12,790 nucleotides of DNA from Chloroflexota bacterium (lineage in GTDB: Bacteria > Chloroflexota > Limnocylindria > Limnocylindrales > CSP1-4): contig JAJYGO010000247.1 in the NCBI GenBank assembly GCA_021785115.1, positions 1 to 12,790 of the forward strand, read 5' to 3'. Positions 1 through 5,556 of the stretch are shown here, piece after piece. Every line of letters begins with the position of its first letter. Position 1 is the stretch's first letter. The notes below the pieces were generated by a model. It searched no databases. It was not told the origin of the DNA and saw only the letters and a list, made by a program, of their open reading frames with translations. Both the position numbers and the translations under genes were made by a program.

Positions 1-1275
1 GCGTACTACCTCGGCCTGTCGGTGACGTGGGGATCGCTGACCACCATCGTCCTGCCGGCGCTCGTGCAGCAGATCGTCCCGGCCGCGATCAAGACGTCGG
101 CGCTCTCCCTGATCGCCGCCCTCCAGGCGGTGGTGGCGATCGTGGTCCAGCCCATCTCCGGGTCCGCCAGCGACCGACTGGTCACGCCGTGGGGCCGGCG
201 GCGCCCGCTGATGGCCGTGGGCGTGACGTTCCAGCTGGCCCTCCTGGTGGTCCTGGCCATGTCACGCTCGTACCTCGCGATCCTGGTCGTGATGCTCTGC
301 ATCGAGGTGGCCTCGAACACCGCGCAGGGTCCGTACCAGGGCCTCCTGCCGGACCTGGTCCCGCACGACCGCCGGGGGCTCGCCTCGGGCTTCCTGGGCG
401 GAGCCCAGATGGTCGGGCAGGTCATCGGCGTCGCGGTGGCCGGCGTCCTCGCCGCGATGGGGCACGTGGAGGCAGCCGTCATCTTCACCGCCGCCAGCCT
501 GGGGCTCGGGACCGTGATCACGCTCGCCGGCGTCGACGAGCGCAGCGGCCGGGCCGGCGCGGCGCACCTGCCGCGGGTCCGCTGGGCCGCACCGGAGCTG
601 CGGGCGGTCGCGGACGTGGCCCGCTGGCGGCACGCGGTGCGCGCGATGGTCCTTGAGGTGTGGGGCCGGGACGTGCTCGAGCAGCGTGACTACCTCTGGC
701 TGCTCGGCTCACGCCTGGCGATCCTGATGGCGACCGGGACCCTCCAGCCCTTCGTCTTCTACTACCTGGAGGACTCGATCGGCCTGGGCGGGCGGGCCGG
801 CACCCTGGTGGCGCCCCTGGCGGGCGCGGTGGTCCTGGTGGCGCTGCTGGCCGCGATCCCGGGCGGCGCCATGACCGATCGCTGGGGCCGCGTGCGCGCC
901 GTCAGCTGGAGTGCCGTCTCCGGGGCGGTCGGCGCGATGGCCTTCGCAGTGGCGCCCTCCTACCTGTCGCTGTTCGTGATCGCGATCCCGTTCGGGCTGG
1001 CGATGGGCATCTTCCTCTCGGCGGACTGGGCGCTCCTGACCGACGTCGCCCCGCCGGGGGAGTCGGGCCGCTACCTCGGGCTGTCGAACACGGTGACGGC
1101 GGCGTCCGCGGTCCTGGCGGTGGCGGTGGGAGGGCCGCTGGCCGATCTCGTGAACAGCGTGCACTTCGGCCTGGGCTACCGGGCGGTCTTCGTGCTCGCC
1201 GCGGTGGAGTTCGTGATCGGGGCATGGGCGGTGACGCGGGTGCACGAACCGCGTCGCCTGGCGCGGGAGGCGTAG
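1..1275 (+). CDS. MFS transporter, 5' truncated by the window edge
   Basis: This is a polytopic inner-membrane secondary transporter of the major facilitator superfamily. The frame is open from base 1 (Ala-Tyr-Tyr-Leu-Gly-Leu), so the true start lies upstream, probably only one to two dozen codons away because the visible part already begins inside the first membrane helix. The cytoplasmic loop between helices 2 and 3 carries the MFS motif A signature (SGSASDRLVTPWGRRRPLM), and a second, degenerate copy (GGAMTDRWGRVRA) lies at the start of the second six-helix half, as expected for the duplicated fold. A hydrophilic Arg-rich loop of about 60 residues (nt 535-700) separates the halves. The GRRRP form of motif A occurs in sugar/cation-type MFS members, but the substrate cannot be read from the sequence. 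The next gene starts 2 nt after the stop, so the two are probably cotranscribed. Confidence 0.9.
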   Translation, partial: AYYLGLSVTWGSLTTIVLPALVQQIVPAAIKTSALSLIAALQAVVAIVVQPISGSASDRLVTPWGRRRPLMAVGVTFQLALLVVLAMSRSYLAILVVMLCIEVASNTAQGPYQGLLPDLVPHDRRGLASGFLGGAQMVGQVIGVAVAGVLAAMGHVEAAVIFTAASLGLGTVITLAGVDERSGRAGAAHLPRVRWAAPELRAVADVARWRHAVRAMVLEVWGRDVLEQRDYLWLLGSRLAILMATGTLQPFVFYYLEDSIGLGGRAGTLVAPLAGAVVLVALLAAIPGGAMTDRWGRVRAVSWSAVSGAVGAMAFAVAPSYLSLFVIAIPFGLAMGIFLSADWALLTDVAPPGESGRYLGLSNTVTAASAVLAVAVGGPLADLVNSVHFGLGYRAVFVLAAVEFVIGAWAVTRVHEPRRLAREA

Positions 1276-1277
1276 CG

Positions 1278-1916
1278 ATGCGCGGGTCCGACACGGATCG
1301 CGCCGCACCGCCGCGGGTCCTCGACCTCGTGCTCACCGCCTGGGAGACCTTCGACCGGACCCGCCGGCGGATCCGGCCCATGCGCCGTGCCGGGATCCTC
1401 GGCCTGGAGCTGGCCCGCCACCGCGGCCGGCCGACCCGACTCGCGGACGGCACGGTGGTCGGCCCCGGCGACCCGGTGGGCGAGGTGCACATCCTGAACC
1501 CGCGGATCCGCGATCTCGAGCGCCGTGCCGGGATCGCCGCCGCGTACCGCGAGGGGCGTGCCGACATGCGGGCGCTGGCGGCATGGGCGGCGCGGCAACC
1601 ACCCGACGCTCGTCCGGTGGCCTATCACGCCGAGGGGATCATGGCGCGGCTGGCCGCGCGCGAGCGGTGGGAGATGCGGCCGCGTCCGCGCACCCCGTGG
1701 CGGCGCGTCCAGGACTGGTACTTCCGCTGGCTGCTGGTCCGCTGGAACCCGGGCGGTCGCGAGCGGCTGCGCCACGGTCGGGGGCCGCTCAGCTCGGTGG
1801 ACGCGTGGCTCTCCGGGGGCGCGCTGGAGCTGCGCTACGGCGCCGGGGCGGCCGATGCCTCCGCCGACGCGGGCGATCAGCTGGCCGGCGGGATCTCCGG
1901 CCAGAGCCCCGTATAG
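1278..1916 (+). CDS. Conserved hypothetical protein, possibly YkoP-like (212 aa)
   Basis: The ATG at 1278 was chosen over in-frame upstream codons because GGGAGG at 1265-1270 sits 7 nt before it and it follows the transporter stop by only 2 nt. The protein is soluble, Arg/Ala-rich and has no signal peptide. Its most distinctive stretch, about residues 55-80, reads LADGTVVGPGDPVGEVHILN. This resembles the G-D-x-V-x-E-x-H-x-x-N core I associate with YkoP-like domains, which also occur at the end of some polysaccharide deacetylases. That assignment is from memory of the pattern and is tentative. A tryptophan-rich segment near residue 150 (WRRVQDWYFRWLLVRWNPGG) resembles an amphipathic or membrane-surface helix. 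The last 40 bp overlap the 3' end of the convergent LsrG-like gene. A role linked to the transporter is possible from position only. Confidence 0.72.
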   Translation: MRGSDTDRAAPPRVLDLVLTAWETFDRTRRRIRPMRRAGILGLELARHRGRPTRLADGTVVGPGDPVGEVHILNPRIRDLERRAGIAAAYREGRADMRALAAWAARQPPDARPVAYHAEGIMARLAARERWEMRPRPRTPWRRVQDWYFRWLLVRWNPGGRERLRHGRGPLSSVDAWLSGGALELRYGAGAADASADAGDQLAGGISGQSPV

Positions 1917-2185
1917 CGGATCCCCTGGCGAGGCTCGACCATCCAGTCGGCGACGGCGTCGCGCCAGGCCAGGTAGTGCGCCGTCTCCCGGTGGGCCTGC
2001 GCCGCTGCGGCATCGACATACGCCTCGTAGAAGACGAAGCGCGTCGGGTCGTCGGCCGACTGCAGGATGTCGAAGCGCAGGTTGCCGGGCTCGCGGACCG
2101 AACCCTCGTGGTTGGCCCGCGTGAGCGTGATGAACGCCTCCAGGTGCTCCGGCTTCACGTGGACGTAGACGATCGTGACGTGCAT
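1877..2185 (-). CDS. Antibiotic biosynthesis monooxygenase (ABM) domain protein, LsrG-like
   Basis: This 102-residue single-domain protein has the dimeric ferredoxin-like ABM fold. Residues 24-60 closely follow E. coli LsrG as I recall it: NHEGSVREPGNLRFDILQS, then RFVFYEAYVD, then a H-x-x-T-x-H-Y motif near residues 66-71. In LsrG these surround the pocket that isomerises phosphorylated autoinducer-2. Related ABM proteins instead oxidise quinols or have unknown substrates, so the AI-2 role should not be assumed: no other lsr gene is visible here. The ATG at 2183-2185 is preceded by a modest GAGAGGG (2190-2196, minus strand) 4 nt away. It lies 73 nt downstream of another small alpha/beta-barrel gene on the same strand and is likely cotranscribed with it. 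Its 3' end overlaps the plus-strand gene ending at 1916 by 40 bp. Confidence 0.85.
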   Translation of the reverse strand: MHVTIVYVHVKPEHLEAFITLTRANHEGSVREPGNLRFDILQSADDPTRFVFYEAYVDAAAAQAHRETAHYLAWRDAVADWMVEPRQGIRYTGLWPEIPPAS

Positions 2186-2258
2186 CGGACCCTCTCGAGG
2201 CGGGGCGCCGGCCCGGGCAGCCGTGGCCGCCGAGGACCGGGAGTCACCCGCAGCATGC

Positions 2259-2624
2259 TCACTCGCGCGGCAGCGGACGCTCCTCCAGGGCCACGTCCCA
2301 GTGCGCGTCCAGGATCTCGAAGCGGCGCTGCTCCTCGGCCCGGAAGGTGGCCTGGTCCGGGTAGAGGCGCCGCGCGATCTCCGGTTCGGAATGCTCCTCC
2401 ATGGCGGCCCAGTCCCGGTACGTGATGGTGACCATCACGTCCCAGTCCGCCCGACCGTCGCCGTGGAAGCGGGGCTGGTAGAGCCGCACGTCCAGGATCC
2501 GGCCGGTCCGCTGCTGCTCGCGGAGGATGGGCCAGTGGTTGCGCAGGAAGAGGTCCAGCCACTCGTCGTGATGGCCCCACCGCACGCGGTAGTAGTACGC
2601 GGCCGTCACGGGCTTGTCCGCCAT
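2259..2624 (-). CDS. Small dimeric alpha/beta-barrel-like hypothetical protein (121 aa)
   Basis: The 121-residue soluble protein opens with a beta-strand-like run (TAAYYYRVRWGHHDEWLDLF). It has a central W-D-V-M-V-T-I-T-Y strand (about residues 61-70) followed by a W-x-A-M-E-E-H helix, the strand-helix rhythm of ABM/NIPSNAP-type dimeric alpha/beta barrels. No catalytic residue can be assigned; several His and Trp residues (W16, H18, H19, H30, W31) could line a pocket. The start is secure: AAGGAG (minus strand, 2630-2635) lies 5 nt before the ATG at 2622-2624, and a -10-like box sits about 40 nt further upstream. It lies between the aldo/keto reductase and the LsrG-like gene, all transcribed leftward, so a shared small-molecule oxidoreductase or aldehyde/quinone role is plausible. 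The exact family is not recognised. Confidence 0.78.
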   Translation of the reverse strand: MADKPVTAAYYYRVRWGHHDEWLDLFLRNHWPILREQQRTGRILDVRLYQPRFHGDGRADWDVMVTITYRDWAAMEEHSEPEIARRLYPDQATFRAEEQRRFEILDAHWDVALEERPLPRE

Positions 2625-2663
2625 CCGGTCTCCTTCGGGGTCGGGGATCGTTCGACGAGGGTC

Positions 2664-2669
2664 ACGCTA
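2664..2669 (-). promoter_or_regulatory. Putative -10 box TAGCGT for the two-gene ABM unit
   Basis: On the minus strand the sequence GGTAGCGTGACC places a TAnnnT hexamer about 40 nt upstream of the ATG at 2624, in the 71-bp gap after the aldo/keto reductase stop. Similar TAG-type hexamers precede other genes in this window. No convincing -35 box is present, so this is a weak call from pattern and position. Confidence 0.3.
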
Positions 2670-2695
2670 CCACGCGGGACCGCGGCGTCCCCGCG

Positions 2696-3667
2696 CTACT
2701 GCGACCACTCGGTCGGCGTGCGGTCCCAGCGATGGGCACGGAGACGCCCGATCAATCCGGCGTCGAGGGGGCCGGCCTCCGCGGCGGCGGCGTTCTGGAC
2801 GACCCGCCCGGGGCTGCGCATGCCGGGGATCACCGTCGCCACGTCCGGGTTCGACAGGACGAAGCGGAGCGCCATCTCGGCCATGCTCATGCCGGCCGGT
2901 ACCAGCGGGCGCAGGGCCTCGGCATGGGCGACGCTGTCGCGGAGGTTCTCCGGCACGAAGTAGGAGTTGCGCCAGTCGCCCTCCGGCCAGCGGCTCTCGA
3001 GCGTGAGCGTGCCGGTGAGTGTTCCCTCGTCGAAGGGGACCCGCGCGATCACGGCGACGTCCAGGCGTCGGCACTCGGGGAAGAGCGCGTCCTCCGGCGC
3101 CTGGTCGAAGATGTTGTAGATCACCTGGACCGCGTCGATGAGCCCGGTGCGGAGCGTGCGCAGGACGTTCTCCGGCTCCCAGCGGTTCACGCTCACCCCG
3201 ATCGCCCGGACGAGCCCTTCCCGCTTCAGGTCGTCCACGGCGCGCTGCCATCGCTCGTCGCCGGCCCAGTCGTCCTCCCAGACGTGGAACTGGACCAGGT
3301 CCAGCGCGGGCAGGCCCAGGTTGGCCAGGCTCCGCTCCGTGTACTCGCGGATGTGCTCCGGCGGGAATGCCCGCTCCAGTGGATCGCCGCGGCGGGATGG
3401 CCAGCGGCGGTTCAGCGGCGGGATCTTCGTCGCCGTGTAGATGCGCCGGTCTCCGTTCGCCGCCACCAGCTCGCCGAGCAGCCGCTCGCTGTGCCCGTCC
3501 CCGTACGCCCAGGCGGTATCGAAGAACGTGACGCCTCGGTCCACCGCGGCCTGCAGCGCGGCGCCCGAGCGCTCGTCGTCGGAGCCGGTCCAGCCGGCCA
3601 TCCCCCACATGCCGTAGCCCAGCTCGCTCACCGCCCATCCGGTCCTTCCGAACCGACGATCTCGCAT
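2696..3667 (-). CDS. Aldo/keto reductase
   Basis: This cytoplasmic NAD(P)H-dependent (beta/alpha)8-barrel enzyme reduces aldehydes or ketones, or runs in reverse. With the chosen start it is 323 residues, normal for the family. The catalytic tetrad is complete: Asp50 and Tyr55 in FFDTAWAYGDGHSERLLG, Lys81 in YTATKIPP, and His128 in LDLVQFHVW. The cofactor-proximal end shows the usual GVSVNRWEP, QVIYNIFDQ and late VIPGMRSPGRVVQN segments. A longer form starting at 3685 is open, but AAGGAGG (minus strand, 3676-3682) lies inside it and 8 nt before the ATG at 3665-3667, so the shorter start is preferred. It belongs to the broad IolS/Tas-like group of non-sugar-specific reductases; the substrate is unknown. 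It follows the membrane-anchored gene after 76 nt and precedes two ABM-fold genes on the same strand. Confidence 0.93.
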   Translation of the reverse strand: MRDRRFGRTGWAVSELGYGMWGMAGWTGSDDERSGAALQAAVDRGVTFFDTAWAYGDGHSERLLGELVAANGDRRIYTATKIPPLNRRWPSRRGDPLERAFPPEHIREYTERSLANLGLPALDLVQFHVWEDDWAGDERWQRAVDDLKREGLVRAIGVSVNRWEPENVLRTLRTGLIDAVQVIYNIFDQAPEDALFPECRRLDVAVIARVPFDEGTLTGTLTLESRWPEGDWRNSYFVPENLRDSVAHAEALRPLVPAGMSMAEMALRFVLSNPDVATVIPGMRSPGRVVQNAAAAEAGPLDAGLIGRLRAHRWDRTPTEWSQ

Positions 3668-3675
3668 GGCGCCTG

Positions 3676-3682
3676 CCTCCTT
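3676..3682 (-). promoter_or_regulatory. Ribosome-binding site that fixes the aldo/keto reductase start
   Basis: AAGGAGG on the minus strand, with an 8-nt spacer to the ATG at 3667. The alternative in-frame ATG at 3685 has no purine-rich motif in front of it, and this site would lie within its coding sequence. Confidence 0.75.
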
Positions 3683-3743
3683 CATCTGCCGGGACCCGCC
3701 GCGGTGCCTGCTCCCGCCCTGCCGCGACCCTCCGACGCCGGTC

Positions 3744-4394
3744 TCATGTCCGCTTCCGGCGCGCCGCTGCCACGAGGTGCTCGAGCCCGGGCCGCAGTGA
3801 CCGGAACGACCCCGGGGCGTGCCGGAGCGACACCAGCAGCGTCAGGCGCGGCTGGGCACCCCGGAGCTCGAGGAGCACCACGTCGCCGATCTCAGCGATC
3901 GCCGGCCCGACCCCGGTCATGGCCGCCAGGCCCTCTGCGTCGTAGGCCGCGGTCGTCATCCTCCCGGCCGCGCGGCGATGCGTGCCGCCGGCCGCCTCGG
4001 CCGCGCGCAGTGCCGCCCGGCCCGTGCGGTGCGTCGCGTCCGCGACCAGGCCGGCGCCGACGGGCGGGGCATCCAGCTCGGCCCTGAGGTCGAGCAGGTC
4101 ACCGCGCCCCTGGATGGCCCATACCAGCCAGACCAGCAGCGCCTCGCGCGGCGCCATCAGGATCGTGGCGGTCACGCGGCCGGTGCCGCGCACGGGTGAC
4201 TGCGCCTCGAGGCGGACGGTCCCCCGGCCCGGGCGCCGGACCACGGGCGGACCGGCCGGGCCCGTGAGCGCATTCGCCACGCCGCGCGCGAGGAAGCGCA
4301 TGCGTCGGGCGTTCCAGACGCCGCCGACCGCGTAGCCGCCCACCAGCAGCACCGCCAGCGCGACGACCACGAGCGTTGCCAGGTTCAAGCTCAC
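3744..4394 (-). CDS. N-terminally membrane-anchored hypothetical protein
   Basis: I do not recognise a family. With the GTG start at 4392-4394 the protein is 216 residues. Residues 5-26 form one strong hydrophobic helix (LATLVVVALAVLLVGGYAV) with no lipobox or clear signal cleavage site, followed by the positive cluster NARRMRF. This suggests an N-in anchor or an uncleaved signal. The rest is an alpha/beta-like domain with a second hydrophobic patch LLVWLVWAI (about 86-94) and a basic C-terminus ending RRKRT. The frame extends upstream to 4688, but that extension translates the tandem repeat and lies upstream of a -10-like box at 4440-4445, so it is rejected. GGAGG lies 3 nt before the GTG and 9 nt before an alternative TTG two codons later (4386-4388), so either may be the start. 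It is the first gene of the leftward run leading into the aldo/keto reductase. Confidence 0.68.
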   Translation of the reverse strand: MSLNLATLVVVALAVLLVGGYAVGGVWNARRMRFLARGVANALTGPAGPPVVRRPGRGTVRLEAQSPVRGTGRVTATILMAPREALLVWLVWAIQGRGDLLDLRAELDAPPVGAGLVADATHRTGRAALRAAEAAGGTHRRAAGRMTTAAYDAEGLAAMTGVGPAIAEIGDVVLLELRGAQPRLTLLVSLRHAPGSFRSLRPGLEHLVAAARRKRT

Positions 4395-4439
4395 CGCCCT
4401 CCGCGACCCCGGCCGGCCGGGCTCCGGTCCATCGGGGCA

Positions 4440-4445
4440 ACAGTA
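4440..4445 (-). promoter_or_regulatory. Putative -10 box TACTGT upstream of the membrane-anchored gene
   Basis: On the minus strand GCTACTGTTGCCCC carries a TAnnnT hexamer about 45 nt before the GTG at 4394. The tandem repeat ends (in minus-strand terms) some 25 bp further upstream, so the repeat would cover the -35 region and beyond. No clear -35 hexamer is visible. Called from pattern and position only. Confidence 0.3.
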
Positions 4446-4469
4446 GCGCAGCCGACGGTGCATCCCGGG

Positions 4470-4680
4470 GCCGGGACGCGCCGGAACGGCCGCGATGACG
4501 CCCCGGCCGCGCACTGCCGATCGGTCGCGGTGACGCACCGCTGCCGGGACGCGCCGGAACGGCCGCGATGACGCCCGCCGGCCGCGCACTGCCGATCGGT
4601 CGCGGTGACGCACCGCTGCCGGGACGCGCCGGAACGGCCGCGATGACGCCCGCCGGCCGCGCACTGCCGATCGGCCGCGG
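4470..4680. repeat. 75-bp direct tandem repeat, about 2.8 copies
   Basis: Units begin at 4470 (73 bp), 4543 (75 bp) and 4618 (63 bp, partial), each starting GCCGGGACGCGCCGGAACGG. Unit 1 lacks 2 bp where the others read GACGCCCGCCGG; units 2 and 3 otherwise differ at one visible base (CGGTCGCGG versus CGGCCGCGG). Units 1 and 2 each contain the perfect 6-bp hairpin GCGGTGACGCACCGC (4527-4541, 4602-4616), and every unit contains the palindrome CCGATCGG. The repeat fills most of the 297-bp gap between two leftward genes (stop at 4692, start at 4394), which otherwise holds only the -10-like box. The 2-bp length difference breaks any reading frame through it, arguing that it is non-coding. Confidence 0.92.
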
Positions 4681-4691
4681 GGTTGCACGCC

Positions 4692-5381
4692 TCAGAAGGG
4701 CCGGCGATCCTCCTCGGCGGACGGCCAGTAGAGGTGGCGGCCGCTGAGCACGAACGGGTCGAGCGCGAGCGGGTGCGCCTGGCCCATCTCCAGCCCGATG
4801 ACCACGTCGGCCGCCACGCTGGCGGGAGTGGCCGGGTCGAAGCTCACGAGCAGCGAACGGCCGGGCGCCGCGAGCACCTGGTCATGCTCGCCGAAGACGC
4901 GCATCAGCTGATCCGGGAGCAGCACCAGCGACGAGGTCCACGGCCGCGCGTCCGAGCCCCGGACGACCCAGCCGTCGTAGGTTGCCTCGGTCACCTCGGT
5001 GGGATCGATCTCCTCGGCACCATGCCGGAGGTTGGCGAACGCCGCAGCCCCGATCTGCGCCGCGGTGCACTCCCATCGCTCCGCGACCAGGGCGTCCACC
5101 ACGGGCAGCGCGTCACCGATCCAGAGCCCGAACTCGATGACACAGCCGGGCTCGGCGATGGCGCGCACCACGGGCTCGCCCGGCGCATCGGTCAGGGTGC
5201 CTGACAGCAGCGGCAGGACATGCTGTGCCGCCCAGTCCCAGGTGACGGGCCGCGGCATCCGCCTCGACGCCTGCCGCAGCGCCCGGACCTCCGCCGCCAG
5301 TTCCCGGGCGATTCCGACGACGTCCCGGGTGTGCGGGGCCGGGCGTGTGTCGAACATCCGGACAGGATGCGCCGCGCGCAT
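4692..5381 (-). CDS. Hypothetical protein, faintly DUF1444/YtpQ-like (229 aa)
   Basis: This is a soluble, acidic-to-neutral protein with no signal peptide or membrane helix. Two features suggest, without proving, kinship with the DUF1444/YtpQ group. One is a W-x-C-T-x-x-Q-I-x-x-x-A-x-x-N-L segment (about residues 102-117). The other is a later SSLVLLPDQLMRVFGEHDQV strand/helix followed by LLVSFDPATP. A Thr-rich loop with a single Trp (EATYDGWVVRGSDARPW) lies between them. The function is unknown. The start is uncertain. The ATG at 5381 has no Shine-Dalgarno site but lies 8 nt after ATAAGT, so it could be leaderless; the in-frame ATG at 5357 (221 aa) also lacks one. It is transcribed away from the molybdenum enzyme gene, sharing a 175-bp divergent spacer, and is followed by the 75-bp repeat. 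Confidence 0.72.
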   Translation of the reverse strand: MRAAHPVRMFDTRPAPHTRDVVGIARELAAEVRALRQASRRMPRPVTWDWAAQHVLPLLSGTLTDAPGEPVVRAIAEPGCVIEFGLWIGDALPVVDALVAERWECTAAQIGAAAFANLRHGAEEIDPTEVTEATYDGWVVRGSDARPWTSSLVLLPDQLMRVFGEHDQVLAAPGRSLLVSFDPATPASVAADVVIGLEMGQAHPLALDPFVLSGRHLYWPSAEEDRRPF

Positions 5382-5404
5382 TCACTGCCACTTATCCGGA
5401 CAGG
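5356..5404 (+). repeat. Paired 11-bp direct repeat ATCCGGACAGG in the divergent control region
   Basis: The 11-mer ATCCGGACAGG occurs at 5356-5366 and again at 5394-5404, 38 bp apart. The two copies flank the start region of the leftward gene and lie in the spacer shared with the rightward molybdenum hydroxylase. Each copy contains the palindrome TCCGGA. They may be operator half-sites; in GC-rich DNA a chance duplicate of this length is unlikely but possible. Confidence 0.4.
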
Positions 5405-5473
5405 CCGGAAGCCCCGCCGGCCGTCCGGGCAACGTCGGGCCGAACAGCACCGGTCGGCCGCGAGCGCGGTCGC

Positions 5474-5479
5474 TAGATT
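5474..5479 (+). promoter_or_regulatory. Putative -10 box TAGATT for the molybdenum hydroxylase gene
   Basis: GTCGCTAGATTGGCCC contains the most AT-rich hexamer in a very GC-rich spacer, about 78 nt upstream of the ATG at 5557. It matches the TAG-type hexamers seen before other genes here. No clear -35 motif lies 16-18 nt upstream. Weak evidence. Confidence 0.3.
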
Positions 5480-5556
5480 GGCCCGGGGCGGGCCCGCTGG
5501 GACCGTCCACGTCATGCGGCACGGCAGGTGTCGCGGCACCGCGAACGAGGCGTGCG

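Noticed and set aside
1224..1277. Longer N-terminus for the YkoP-like candidate starting inside the transporter gene
   Set aside because: The GGGAGG site 7 nt before the ATG at 1278, and the 2-nt gap from the transporter stop, strongly favour the downstream start.
4470..4680. CRISPR array
   Set aside because: The units are contiguous 75-bp tandem copies with no variable spacers, and no cas genes are near.
4395..4688. N-terminal extension of the membrane-anchored protein through the tandem repeat
   Set aside because: It would encode repeated Arg-rich 25-residue blocks with one copy out of phase, and would start upstream of the -10-like box. GGAGG sites near 4394 give a sensible start before the hydrophobic helix.
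4999..5556. Upstream in-frame extension of the molybdenum hydroxylase (about 186 residues)
   Set aside because: The extension is antisense to the 229-aa gene and has no domain. The ATG at 5557 begins exactly at the conserved [2Fe-2S] domain start.
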